Below, piece by piece: positions 36,018 to 43,653 of a stretch of DNA of 64,000 bases. The position numbers and the translations under genes were made by a program. Numbering within the stretch: position 1 is the stretch's first letter; each line of letters starts with the position of its first letter. The notes below the pieces were generated by a model, which worked only from the letters and a program-made list of their open reading frames with translations, was not told where the DNA came from and searched no databases. Source of the stretch: Micromonospora sp. MH99 (GTDB taxonomy: Bacteria > Actinomycetota > Actinomycetes > Mycobacteriales > Micromonosporaceae); NCBI RefSeq assembly GCF_021442385.1, contig NZ_MUZA01000007.1, positions 96,110-160,109 of the forward strand, written 5' to 3'.

Positions 36018-36553
36018 CGCTCGTACCACCTCGCCAACGTCATCGTTGCCTCCGGAAGGTTGAACCTTCACTTGGTTTTGTTGTTGACGGCAACGTATTG
36101 CGGCGAACAGGCCATCCGCAAGGCGAGGGCCTGTTGAAAATGTAACAATCCGGCAATATAGACGAAGCAGAGTATTCGCCCGTCACAGCCGTCCCCGCAG
36201 TACCTCCTGGCACCATCGCCTGTCGGTGGCAACGTTGTCAAATGCCGGGCCGAACGATGATCAGCTCCGGTCGCTGCCACCAGGCCCGCCACCAGGCACG
36301 ATCCGCGTCGGCCGGGCGAAGGGCGACCTACCCGCGAGTACGAAACTATCGAGCGATCGTGATCGCGCGGCGCAGCCGGCACCGCCTCGGAGACGCGACG
36401 ACCACCATCGGCGGCCGATGTGACCCACGCCTCCCCTGGCGGCCCGGATCGACGACGGTGATCTCGGCACGCGCGCCACCAGGAGGCGGATCAACGCTGA
36501 ACGTCCCTTAAGTGTGGATCGAGCCCCGAAGGGCACGATGACCCGCCGGCCGG
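36018..36553. other. Long intergenic region with the mms operon promoter
   Basis: About 536 bases hold no convincing gene. The 36018-36260 part is comparatively AT-rich, with a TTGACA-type hexamer on the reverse strand within 36235-36241, and would contain the mms promoter and leader. Between 36260 and 36553 I see only ordinary high-GC sequence downstream of the promoter and beyond the alcohol dehydrogenase stop codon. Confidence 0.6.
36227..36240. promoter_or_regulatory. Candidate sugar-repressor operator (CAACGTTG core)
   Basis: TGGCAACGTTGTCA is a 14-bp palindrome with one mismatched pair, about 210 bases upstream of mmsA. A related, looser site GCAACGTATTGC lies at 36090-36101, much closer to the gene. 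CAACGTTG cores are typical of sugar-repressor operators in actinobacteria; the ROK regulator encoded at the other end of the operon is the natural candidate. Confidence 0.45.
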
Positions 36554-37732
36554 TCAACTCGGGCGCAGCACCGCCTTGATCACCCCGTTCTCCCGCCGGT
36601 CGAAGCTGCGGTACAGCTCCGGCGCGTCGGCGAGGGTGCCGTGATGGGTCACGATCACGCTGGGCCGGGCGCGACCGGCGACGACCAGGTCGCGCAGCAG
36701 CACCGTGTAGCGGCGGTCGTGCGTACGGCCGAACCGGACCTGGACGCCTTTGCTGAACAGCGTCCCCCACGGCGCGACCAGCTCCTCGCTCGTGCTCGCG
36801 CCCGGCCGGGGATGCAGGTCCTTCTCGGGGTAGACGCCTGCGACGCCGATCGAGCCGGCGGGGTTGACCAGCCGGGCCACGTCGGCGATGACCTGGTTCG
36901 GACGCTCCTGGTCGGGGCGCTCGCGGTCGCGCGCCTGGAACCCGACCGCGTCGATGACCCGGTCGATCCCGCCCAGCTTCTCCTCGCCGAGCGGCAGACC
37001 GGCCCGCGCGCGGTCGGCGCGGATCTGTTCGACCGGGTCGCCGCGGCGGAAGTCGACCGGAACGGCCCCGATCTCACCGGCCTTGTCGAGCCGGGCGTCG
37101 ACACCGTCGACGCAGTAGACGACCCGCGCACCCCGCAGCAGCGCCGAGTACGCGCCGAGCAGACCGACGGTGCCGGCGCCGAACACGGCAACGGTGTCGC
37201 CGGCCTGGACCCCGGCGAGGGTGGCCGCGGCGTGCCAACCGGTGACGAACGCGTCGGCGAGCAGCACGAAGTCGTCCTCGTACGCGTCACCCGGCTCTCC
37301 CGGCACCGGCACGCAGTTCGCGTCGGCCCACGGCACGCGCAGCAGGTCGGCCTGGGCGCCCCGGTACGGGCCCATCCCGGCGTAGCCGTACGCGGCGCCC
37401 GGCCCCTCGGCCCGGGCCCGCAGGCAGGCCGCCGAGAGCCCGCGGGCGCACATCACGCAGGTGCCGCAGAACAGGTGGGTGGGGATCACCACGCGGGTGC
37501 CCGGACGCACGGTCTGCACCGCCGAGCCGACCTCCTGCACCACGCCCAGCGGTTCGTGGCCGAGCACCAGCCCGGGGTCGGCGCCGGTGCGCCCGTCGTA
37601 CATGTGCAGGTCGGTGCCGCACAGCGCGCTGGAGGTGATCCGCACGAGCGCGTCGGTCTCCGCCTCCAGCGTCGCGTCGGGCACCTCCCGCACCTCGACG
37701 GTCCGGACGTCCGCGTAGACGACGGCTCTCAT
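36554..37732 (-). CDS. Zinc-dependent alcohol/formaldehyde dehydrogenase family protein
   Basis: A 392-residue medium-chain dehydrogenase. The catalytic zinc site is shown by SSALCGTDLHMYDGR and VLGHEPLGVV. The structural zinc site carries Cys at CGTCVMCARGLSAAC. The Rossmann fold has VAVFGAGTVGLLGAYSALL. Length and the IDAVGFQA region fit the glutathione-independent formaldehyde dehydrogenase subgroup. The ATG at 37732 has AGGGGG upstream; the frame is open 41 codons further. It is a cytoplasmic NAD-dependent enzyme; physiological substrate unresolved. Confidence 0.88.
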   Translation of the reverse strand: MRAVVYADVRTVEVREVPDATLEAETDALVRITSSALCGTDLHMYDGRTGADPGLVLGHEPLGVVQEVGSAVQTVRPGTRVVIPTHLFCGTCVMCARGLSAACLRARAEGPGAAYGYAGMGPYRGAQADLLRVPWADANCVPVPGEPGDAYEDDFVLLADAFVTGWHAAATLAGVQAGDTVAVFGAGTVGLLGAYSALLRGARVVYCVDGVDARLDKAGEIGAVPVDFRRGDPVEQIRADRARAGLPLGEEKLGGIDRVIDAVGFQARDRERPDQERPNQVIADVARLVNPAGSIGVAGVYPEKDLHPRPGASTSEELVAPWGTLFSKGVQVRFGRTHDRRYTVLLRDLVVAGRARPSVIVTHHGTLADAPELYRSFDRRENGVIKAVLRPS

Positions 37733-37820
37733 CGGATCCCCCTGTTCGGCACGGAACGACGGGTCTTCCCAGGACCGGGCCGTCCATGCCCGCACGGTGC
37801 TTGCCGACCGCCCCGGTCGG

Positions 37821-38492
37821 TCAGCGGGTGATCCGTTCGCGCAGCCGCGCGACACCGTCGCCGGACAACTCGCCGAGGACGGCGGGCCGGCCGGTGAGCG
37901 CGAGCATCACGGCCTCGGCCGCGCCCTGGACCGCCCTCCCCCGCCCCGACGCCCAGCCGATGTCGGTCGCCTCGAACCGCAACCCGTCGGTGAGGCCCCG
38001 GGGGACGAAGAACCCGATCGCGCGACGGTGCACCAGGAAGTCGAGCGACGTCGCGAGCCGGTCCGGACGCAGGTCGTGCGGCAGGCCCAGCGGGCGGCGG
38101 ATGTCCTGCCCGTGCACCTGAAGGTCGGTGAGCTGACCGACATATCCGACGCGCGGCGCCCGGAACGGCGTCTCGGCGTTCTCGCGCAGCAGCGCCGAGA
38201 TCTGCCCGGCGGGCCGACGGGCGACCATCTCGGCAAGCTGGGCGTTCGCCGTGTGCAGGTTGAACCGGCTGCGCAGGATGATCGGCAGGAACCAGCGGCG
38301 ACGCGCCGCGAACGGGGCGACCAGGTGCGCGGCCACCTGCCGGACGGTCCAGGCTCCGCACAGACTCGGCGCATCGAGTTGCTCCGGCGTGAGCGAGTCG
38401 ACCAGATCGGCGGCACGTCGCCGCTCATCGCTGATCATGGCCATGATCTCGGTGGCCGTCGGACCTGGCACACCATCGGACATCGCGGTCAT
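37821..38492 (-). CDS. Maleylpyruvate isomerase family (mycothiol-dependent, DinB-like) protein
   Basis: A 223-residue cytoplasmic protein of the MDMPI_N/DinB-like four-helix-bundle fold. Key features are LVDSLTPEQLDAPSLCGAWTVRQVAAHL, where the last His is one metal ligand, and the later LQVHGQDIRRPLG, which supplies another. Such proteins use mycothiol as cofactor in isomerase or transferase reactions, consistent with an actinomycete. The ATG at 38492 is followed by an in-frame ATG three codons on. It lies 88 bases upstream of the dehydrogenase gene on the same strand, so co-transcription is possible. Confidence 0.85.
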   Translation of the reverse strand: MTAMSDGVPGPTATEIMAMISDERRRAADLVDSLTPEQLDAPSLCGAWTVRQVAAHLVAPFAARRRWFLPIILRSRFNLHTANAQLAEMVARRPAGQISALLRENAETPFRAPRVGYVGQLTDLQVHGQDIRRPLGLPHDLRPDRLATSLDFLVHRRAIGFFVPRGLTDGLRFEATDIGWASGRGRAVQGAAEAVMLALTGRPAVLGELSGDGVARLRERITR

Positions 38493-38754
38493 CGGCGTCC
38501 TCCCCGTGGGACACAGCTACCACCATGACAGGTAGACGTCCGTCAGTATGCCGCGCGCGGGCACGCCGGACTGCCCCCACGAGGGCGAGCGAAGGCGTCA
38601 TGGGCGATCAGCGGTCCACACCGGACCTGTCGCCAGCGGGGACGATCGGCGCACCTGGTGAACCGACGCGCGGTGGACCAGCGGCGCATCGCCTTCGTCG
38701 AGGCGTCCCACCTCGACCGGGACGCCGCGCCTGCGCTGCTGACGCGCCTCGGGG

Positions 38755-39153
38755 TCAGACGGCCTGCGGCACCGACGCCGGGCGGTGCTTGATCTCCTCC
38801 ATGAACGCGAAGCGGGCGGTCAGCTCGGCGAGCGTCAGCCCGGCCCGCCAGGCCGAGGCCACCTGGGCGACCTGGAGGAGGTCCATGCAGTCACCGCGCG
38901 CGAGCACCTCACCCGCGGACCGGACGTCGATCATGAAGTATCGGGCCTGCGAACCCAGCCCGATGCAGACCACGCCCTGATCGGAGTGCAGCTCCGCGCA
39001 GGTGAATTGGGCCCGCCCCTGCTCGGGGGCGGTCACCCGCCCGATGTCGAGCTGGTGGCGGGCAGCGGTCTCGATGAGCGCGGGGGCGAGGCCACCCCGC
39101 TCGACCAGGTCCGGGTAGAGGCGCACACCCAGCGCCGTCGACGCGTCGCTCAT
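38755..39153 (-). CDS. Small protein resembling DUF6193 (132 aa)
   Basis: A 132-residue cytoplasmic protein. It has a YPDLVERGGLAPALIETAARH helix region, a middle beta-strand part with Cys (FTCAELHSDQGVVCIGLG), and a C-terminal SAWRAGLTLAELTARFAFMEE segment. This pattern resembles DUF6193 proteins, often annotated near natural-product genes, but I am only moderately sure and no biosynthetic genes are nearby. The ATG at 39153 has GGAAGTGGGAG upstream and gives a sensible length. An open frame continues far upstream without protein-like content. Confidence 0.6.
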   Translation of the reverse strand: MSDASTALGVRLYPDLVERGGLAPALIETAARHQLDIGRVTAPEQGRAQFTCAELHSDQGVVCIGLGSQARYFMIDVRSAGEVLARGDCMDLLQVAQVASAWRAGLTLAELTARFAFMEEIKHRPASVPQAV

Positions 39154-39333
39154 GACTGACTCCCACTTCCTTGTGACAGAGACCAGCAGCACGCAGGTTA
39201 CGGGGAGGTTTCCTGCGGACCTCGTCATCCTGTCCCGCGTGGACGCTCCACGGCAATAGGAAGGGTCGATTCGACAGCTATCGAGGGGTGCGATCCGCCG
39301 GGTAACGGACCCGCCGTCGCATTGGAAACACTC

Positions 39334-39362
39334 TTGACAGTAACCCGTTAAATCGACATGCT
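39334..39362 (+). promoter_or_regulatory. Possible promoter of the GH16 glucanase gene
   Basis: TTGACA at 39334-39339 is a perfect -35; the best -10 after 17 bases is CATGCT at 39357-39362, which is weak. The surrounding sequence is more AT-rich than average, and the palindromic operator lies immediately downstream. Confidence 0.45.
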
Positions 39363-39369
39363 TCGTCAT

Positions 39370-39383
39370 AGAGAGCGCTCTCT
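39370..39383. promoter_or_regulatory. 14-bp palindromic operator before the GH16 gene (CebR/LacI-like)
   Basis: AGAGAGCGCTCTCT is a perfect palindrome just after the likely promoter of the glucanase gene. Its GAGCGCTC centre matches the core of the CebR/CelR operator (TGGGAGCGCTCCCA) used by LacI-type repressors of cellulase and glucanase genes in actinomycetes. No LacI gene is in the window. Confidence 0.65.
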
Positions 39384-39430
39384 GTCTCTCCGGCGCCGCC
39401 ACCTCCGCCACCTGAACCGAGGAGCCTCCC

Positions 39431-40687
39431 GTGTTCACAACCCGTCCCGCACCCCGCCTGCGGCCCCTCGCCCTCGCGGCGGTCGCCCTCGTCACCACCC
39501 TCGCCTCCCTCACCCTCCCGGGGCAGTCCGACCGGGCCGAGGCCGCCATCGGCCCGATCACCTGGCAGGACGAGTTCAACGCCCCCGCCGGCACACCTGT
39601 CGACCAGAGCAGATGGCGCTTCGACATCGGCGGTGGCGGCTGGGGCAACAACGAGCGGCAGTACTACACCAACAGCACCAGCAACGCGGTGCACGACGGC
39701 CAGGGCAACCTCGTCATCACCGCCCGCCGGGAGAACCCGGCCAACTACCAGTGCCACTACGGTCGCTGCGAGTACACCTCGGCCCGGCTGCTGAGCGCGG
39801 CGACCTTCACCCAGACGTACGGCCGCTTCGAGGCCCGCATCAAGATTCCGCGCGGCCAGGGCATCTGGCCGGCGTTCTGGATGCTCGGCACCGGCGGCGG
39901 GTGGCCCGACGCCGGCGAGATCGACGTCATGGAGAACATCGGCCGGGAGCCGAACACCGTCTACGGCACGGTGCACGGGCCCGGCTACTCCGGCAGCGGC
40001 GGCATCACCGGCAGCCGGACGATCGGCAGCCCGCTCGCCGACGGCTTCCACGACTACCGGGTGGACTGGGAGCCGAACGCGATCACCTGGTACCTGGACG
40101 GGGTGCAGTACCACCGGGTCGATCCCGCCCGGCTCGGCGGGAACCGGTGGGTGTTCGACCACCCGTTCTTCATGATCCTCAACGTGGCGGTCGGCGGTAA
40201 CTGGCCCGGCTACCCGGACGGCTCCACGCAGTTCCCGCAGCAGATGCTCGTCGACTACGTCCGGGTGTCGAGCTACACCTCCGGCGGCGGCGACCCGGCG
40301 CCCGGCACCACCCGGATCAGGGGGGCGCAGAGCGGGCGCTGCATCGACATCCCGAGCGCCAACCCGGTCGAGGGGGCCAAGCTGCAGATCTGGGACTGCA
40401 ACACGACCGCGGCGCAGGCGTGGACGTTCGCCTCCGACGGCACCGTCCGCGCGATGGGCAAGTGCATGGACCCGGCCTGGGCCGGCACCGCCAACGGCAC
40501 CGAGGTCAACCTGGTCAGCTGCAACGGCAATCCGGCCCAGCGCTTCACGCTCAACGGCGCGGGCGACCTGGTCAATCTCAGCGCCAACAAGTGCGTGGAC
40601 GTGCGGGAGGCCAACCCCAACAACGGCGGCAAGCTGCACCTGTGGGACTGCCTCGGCGCGGCCAACCAGAAGTGGTCCCGCTTCTGA
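39431..40687 (+). CDS. Secreted GH16 endo-beta-glucanase with ricin B-type lectin domain
   Basis: A 418-residue secreted enzyme. The signal peptide ends near residue 38. The GH16 beta-jelly-roll covers about 40-285 with the catalytic motif GEIDVMENIG (nucleophile Glu163, Asp165, acid/base Glu168) and substrate-groove residues WGNNERQYYT. A ricin-type trefoil from about residue 295 has three repeats with CIDIPSANPVEGAKLQIWDC and QAW/QRF/QKW ends. Expected activity is on beta-1,3 or beta-1,3-1,4-glucan (laminarin, lichenan). The GTG start is preceded by GAGGAG. A promoter and palindromic operator lie upstream and a hairpin terminator downstream. Confidence 0.94.
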   Translation: MFTTRPAPRLRPLALAAVALVTTLASLTLPGQSDRAEAAIGPITWQDEFNAPAGTPVDQSRWRFDIGGGGWGNNERQYYTNSTSNAVHDGQGNLVITARRENPANYQCHYGRCEYTSARLLSAATFTQTYGRFEARIKIPRGQGIWPAFWMLGTGGGWPDAGEIDVMENIGREPNTVYGTVHGPGYSGSGGITGSRTIGSPLADGFHDYRVDWEPNAITWYLDGVQYHRVDPARLGGNRWVFDHPFFMILNVAVGGNWPGYPDGSTQFPQQMLVDYVRVSSYTSGGGDPAPGTTRIRGAQSGRCIDIPSANPVEGAKLQIWDCNTTAAQAWTFASDGTVRAMGKCMDPAWAGTANGTEVNLVSCNGNPAQRFTLNGAGDLVNLSANKCVDVREANPNNGGKLHLWDCLGAANQKWSRF

Positions 40688-40703
40688 CGAGGCCGGCACC
40701 AGC

Positions 40704-40739
40704 GGTGGGTCGTCCGGGAACCGCTCCGGACGGCCCACC
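40704..40739 (+). terminator. Hairpin terminator after the GH16 gene
   Basis: A 14-bp stem with one G-U pair (40704-40717 with 40726-40739) and an eight-base loop follows the stop codon by 17 bases. Confidence 0.8.
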
Positions 40740-40810
40740 GCCGCGTGCGACAGCAGCGTTCACCAGCCCGGCCTGATTCGGTCGATGGACCGGGCAGCCG
40801 CATCCCGCCC

Positions 40811-40838
40811 GCTATGTTCGTTTTAATCCGAATATAGC
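40811..40838. promoter_or_regulatory. AT-rich interrupted palindrome before the DUF4331 gene
   Basis: GCTATGTTCG at 40811-40820 and CGAATATAGC at 40829-40838 are complementary at nine of ten positions, around an eight-base AT-rich spacer. It lies 18 bases before the ATG and overlaps where a promoter is expected. A repressor operator or a stem in the leader are both possible. Confidence 0.55.
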
Positions 40839-40856
40839 CGTTACGGGAGTGAGCCC

Positions 40857-41879
40857 ATGTCGCACCACCTTGACACCCCCCTCGCCGCCCAGGGCGGCCA
40901 GCTCTACATCGACGACCTGTTCGTCTTCAATGGCGACCGCGCCACCGTGTTCATCATGGACGTCAACAGCTCGGTGACCAGGGCCGACATCAAGCGCGGC
41001 TTCCACGCCGAGGCCCGCTACGAGTTCAAGATTCACTTCAACGGCTCCGACATGGAGGAGCTGACCTACCGATTCGCCTTCGGCGAGCCGGACGGCAACG
41101 CCACGCAGACCCTGGAGCTGTACGAACTCACCGGCGCGGACGCCCGCGACGACGCCGCCATGGGAACCCCCATCGCCCAGGGCAGGACCGGCGAGGTGAC
41201 GACCGGGCAGCGCGTCCGGATCTGGGCGGGCCGGATCACCGACCCGTTCTACATCGACCTCGACGAGCTCGCCACGATCAACGGCGCGGTCAAGAACGGC
41301 GCACGGGTGGACCGCTCGGCGTGGCGGGCGGACCAGGCCAAGAACAGCTTCGCCGGCACCACCGTCGAGTCGATAGTCCTGGAGGTCTCGCACGACGAGC
41401 CGCTGCTGCGCGAGGGCACCGAGATCGGCGTCTGGTGCCGGACCCTGCTGGCCACCGACGCGGGCGGATGGCGGCAGATCAACCGTGCGGGCCACCCCAT
41501 GATGTGGCCCGTCTTCTGGCCCCACGACACCGACTTCTCCGACCCGGCGAACGTCCGGCACCCCAGCCAGGACCTGTCCGAGGACGGGGAGGAGATCGCC
41601 AAGGCCGTCGCCGGGGTCGTCGCCGCGAACGGCACCGCGCCGGACCCGCAGGCGTACGGCTGGAGCGTCGCCCGGGTGCTCTACCCCGATGTGCTGTCGT
41701 ACACGGTCGGCACGGCAGCCAACTACGGCTTCGCGGTCCACAACGGCCGCACCATGGCCGACAACGCGCCCGAGGTGATGTTCTCCCTGGTCCTCAACAC
41801 CGGCACCACCTCGGGCCTCACGCCCGAGGTCACGAAGGCCGCCCGCGCCGACACGTTCCCGTACGTGGTGCCGGCCTGA
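40857..41879 (+). CDS. DUF4331 domain protein
   Basis: A 340-residue protein of the DUF4331 family, beginning MSHHLDTPLAAQGGQLYIDDLFVFNG. The family usually begins with such a SHxD/IxDxY pattern and contains conserved segments such as RVRIWAGRITDPFYID and ESIVLEVSHDEPL, all visible here. There is no signal peptide, unlike many family members, so this one may be cytoplasmic. The function is unknown. GGGAG precedes the ATG, and an AT-rich palindrome lies just upstream. Sequence and codon use are like the neighbours. Confidence 0.85.
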   Translation: MSHHLDTPLAAQGGQLYIDDLFVFNGDRATVFIMDVNSSVTRADIKRGFHAEARYEFKIHFNGSDMEELTYRFAFGEPDGNATQTLELYELTGADARDDAAMGTPIAQGRTGEVTTGQRVRIWAGRITDPFYIDLDELATINGAVKNGARVDRSAWRADQAKNSFAGTTVESIVLEVSHDEPLLREGTEIGVWCRTLLATDAGGWRQINRAGHPMMWPVFWPHDTDFSDPANVRHPSQDLSEDGEEIAKAVAGVVAANGTAPDPQAYGWSVARVLYPDVLSYTVGTAANYGFAVHNGRTMADNAPEVMFSLVLNTGTTSGLTPEVTKAARADTFPYVVPA

Positions 41880-41929
41880 CCGCGACAAAAGGCCAGGTCA
41901 CAGGCGTGTCCCGGGTGATGTTGAGGCTT

Positions 41930-41959
41930 TTGCCGGTTTTCGGGGTTTTTGCGTAGATA
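41930..41959 (+). promoter_or_regulatory. Possible promoter of the WxL-like gene
   Basis: TTGCCG at 41930-41935 and TAGATA at 41954-41959 are separated by 18 bases that include two T-rich runs. This is the most AT-rich point of the gap before the WxL-like gene. The match to consensus is modest. Confidence 0.35.
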
Positions 41960-42005
41960 CGCTCTGAACCGCATCCCATGGGCGATTCAGGACGAAGGAG
42001 ACTTG

Positions 42006-42551
42006 ATGCGCAGGAAACTTCTGGCGGGCGTGGCCGGCATCGCCGCCGCCCTCGCTCTCGCAGCGCCGGCCGCCGCCGACACGACCGGCGAAACGGTCGT
42101 CACCCTCACCGTCGACGCCGCCGGTGGCCTCTCGATCACGGTGCCCGCGACGGCGAACATCGGGCACGGCGTGGAAGGCTCGAGCGTCTCAGGTCAGCTC
42201 GGGCCGGTCACGGTGCTGGACCAGCGGGGGTCGCTCACCCCCAACTGGACCGCCACCGTCATCTCCACCGACTTCGTCACCGGTGGCGGCACCTCGGGAG
42301 AGACGATCCCGAACATCAACGTCCAGTACTGGTCGGGCCCCGCGACGGCCACGGCCGGCGGCGGCACCTTCACGCCCGGTCAGCCGACCTCGGCCCAGCA
42401 GGTGATCATCAACGTCCCGCAGACGGCGATGACCCACACCGGCGGCACGGGCAACAACTTCGCCACCTGGAACCCGACGCTGGTGGTGAACGTACCGGTC
42501 GGCACCGTCCAGGGTGTCTACACCGGGACGGTGACACATTCGGTGTTCTGA
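42006..42551 (+). CDS. Secreted WxL-like cell-surface protein
   Basis: A 181-residue exported protein consisting of a signal peptide (residues 1-24, ending APAAADT) and a single beta-rich domain. The order GGLSITVPA, SGQLGPVTVLDQRG, NWTATVIS, TWNPTLVVNVP and YTGTVTHSVF follows the layout of the WxL domain, which binds cell wall in Firmicutes. The proximal Trp is present, but the distal WxL is replaced by THSV. The same domain ends the 1003-residue protein encoded at 43654-46665. GAAGGAG precedes the ATG. A DUF916-like gene follows directly, the usual partner of WxL proteins. Confidence 0.75.
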   Translation: MRRKLLAGVAGIAAALALAAPAAADTTGETVVTLTVDAAGGLSITVPATANIGHGVEGSSVSGQLGPVTVLDQRGSLTPNWTATVISTDFVTGGGTSGETIPNINVQYWSGPATATAGGGTFTPGQPTSAQQVIINVPQTAMTHTGGTGNNFATWNPTLVVNVPVGTVQGVYTGTVTHSVF

Positions 42552-42591
42552 GCCGCTCGGCCGGCTGGCGCTGCTGGCCTCGGTCGCCCTC

Positions 42592-43551
42592 GTGGCGCTC
42601 GGGGTTCCGGCGGCGCCAGCCGCTGCCGTGCGGGAGCACCGACAGGATCCCGCCGACGACGCCGCGATCAGCATTCGCATGCTGGACATTCCCGCGAGTC
42701 GGGCGCAGGATCCCCGCGCGCAGGTCTACATCGTGGACCACCTGAAGCCGGGGACGACCATCGAACGCCGGGTCGAGGTGCAGAACACCTCGGACGAGAC
42801 GCAGAAGATCGAGTTCTACTCCGGCGGGGCGTCGATCGAGAACAACGCCTTCACCGTGCCCGACGGCCGCACGGGCAACGAGCTCAGTGGCTGGATCCGA
42901 CTGGAAACCGCCAGGATGGAGCTGGACCCGGGCGAACGCCGGCCGGTCGGGGTCGAGATCGCCGTGCCGAGGAAGGCGTCCGAGAGCGAACGGTACGCCG
43001 CGATCTGGGCGCAGGTCACCAGCGCGAAGGAACGCACCGGCAATGTCACCCAGATCCACCGGGTGGGCATCCGGGTCTACCTCGACATCGGCCCGGGCGG
43101 TGAGCCGCCGACGGACTTCCGCATCGGCGCGCTCGCCGCGGAGCCCGGTATCGGGAAGTTTCCCGTGGTCACCGCGCAGGTAACCAACACCGGTCGCCGC
43201 GCCCTGGACATGACCGGAACCCTGACGCTGAGCAAGGCGGCGGTCCGGGCCGGGCCGTTCAAGGTGACCAACGGCGTGACCATCTTGCCCGGCGAGACCG
43301 GCCAGGTCCGGATCGACGTCAATCAGGACCTCCCCGCGGGGACCTGGGACGTGCGGGCACAGCTCGCCAGCGGCACTGTGGAACGCACCGCGACCGGGAC
43401 GGTCGTCCTGCCCGTCGCGGCGCCGATGGCCGTCTCGACGTCCGCGGGGCCCGGCCTGCTGCCGTACGCGGGCGGCGGGATCGCACTGTTGGTGCTGATC
43501 ACCGTCGGTGGTTGGTATCTCGTGCGCCGGCAACGAACCCGCCTGGCCTGA
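42592..43551 (+). CDS. DUF916-like (WxL peptidoglycan-binding partner) membrane protein
   Basis: About 319 residues from the first canonical start (GTG). The body contains two Ig-like beta-sandwich domains: ISIRMLDIPASRAQDPRAQVYIVDHLKPGTTIERRVEVQN begins the DUF916-like one, and VTAQVTNTGRRALDMTGTLTL the second. A C-terminal transmembrane helix (YAGGGIALLVLITVGGWYLV) and basic tail follow. A hydrophobic signal-peptide core is encoded in frame upstream of the GTG (from about 42556), yet that stretch has no ATG, GTG or TTG. The true start may therefore be CTG at 42565, or a sequence change has removed it. It pairs with the preceding WxL-like gene, 41 bases away. Confidence 0.7.
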   Translation: MALGVPAAPAAAVREHRQDPADDAAISIRMLDIPASRAQDPRAQVYIVDHLKPGTTIERRVEVQNTSDETQKIEFYSGGASIENNAFTVPDGRTGNELSGWIRLETARMELDPGERRPVGVEIAVPRKASESERYAAIWAQVTSAKERTGNVTQIHRVGIRVYLDIGPGGEPPTDFRIGALAAEPGIGKFPVVTAQVTNTGRRALDMTGTLTLSKAAVRAGPFKVTNGVTILPGETGQVRIDVNQDLPAGTWDVRAQLASGTVERTATGTVVLPVAAPMAVSTSAGPGLLPYAGGGIALLVLITVGGWYLVRRQRTRLA

Positions 43552-43567
43552 GGTCCCCCACCCTCCG

Positions 43568-43613
43568 ACGACTGCCCGACCCTTCCCTCTCGGGAAGGGC
43601 CGGGCAGCGTCGT
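43568..43613. terminator. Bidirectional hairpin terminator
   Basis: A long stem (8 bp, one mismatch, 7 bp, then 4 bp after a small bulge) with a TCTC loop lies between the convergent DUF916-like gene and the large WxL-like gene. Confidence 0.8.
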
Positions 43614-43653
43614 TGCGCAGGTCGGTGGCCCCTGGTGGCGGCGGCGCCCGGTG

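Noticed and set aside
36068..36382. A 104-residue reverse open frame in the promoter region of the mms operon.
   Set aside because: No ribosome-binding sequence, no recognisable domain, and it occupies the AT-richer promoter and leader region.
38658..38792. A short forward open frame (GTG start, about 44 residues, containing RIAFVEASHLDRD) in the gap before the DUF6193-like gene.
   Set aside because: It looks slightly protein-like and could be a gene remnant. It lacks a ribosome-binding sequence, overlaps the 3' end of the reverse-strand gene and matches no family I know, so I do not call it.
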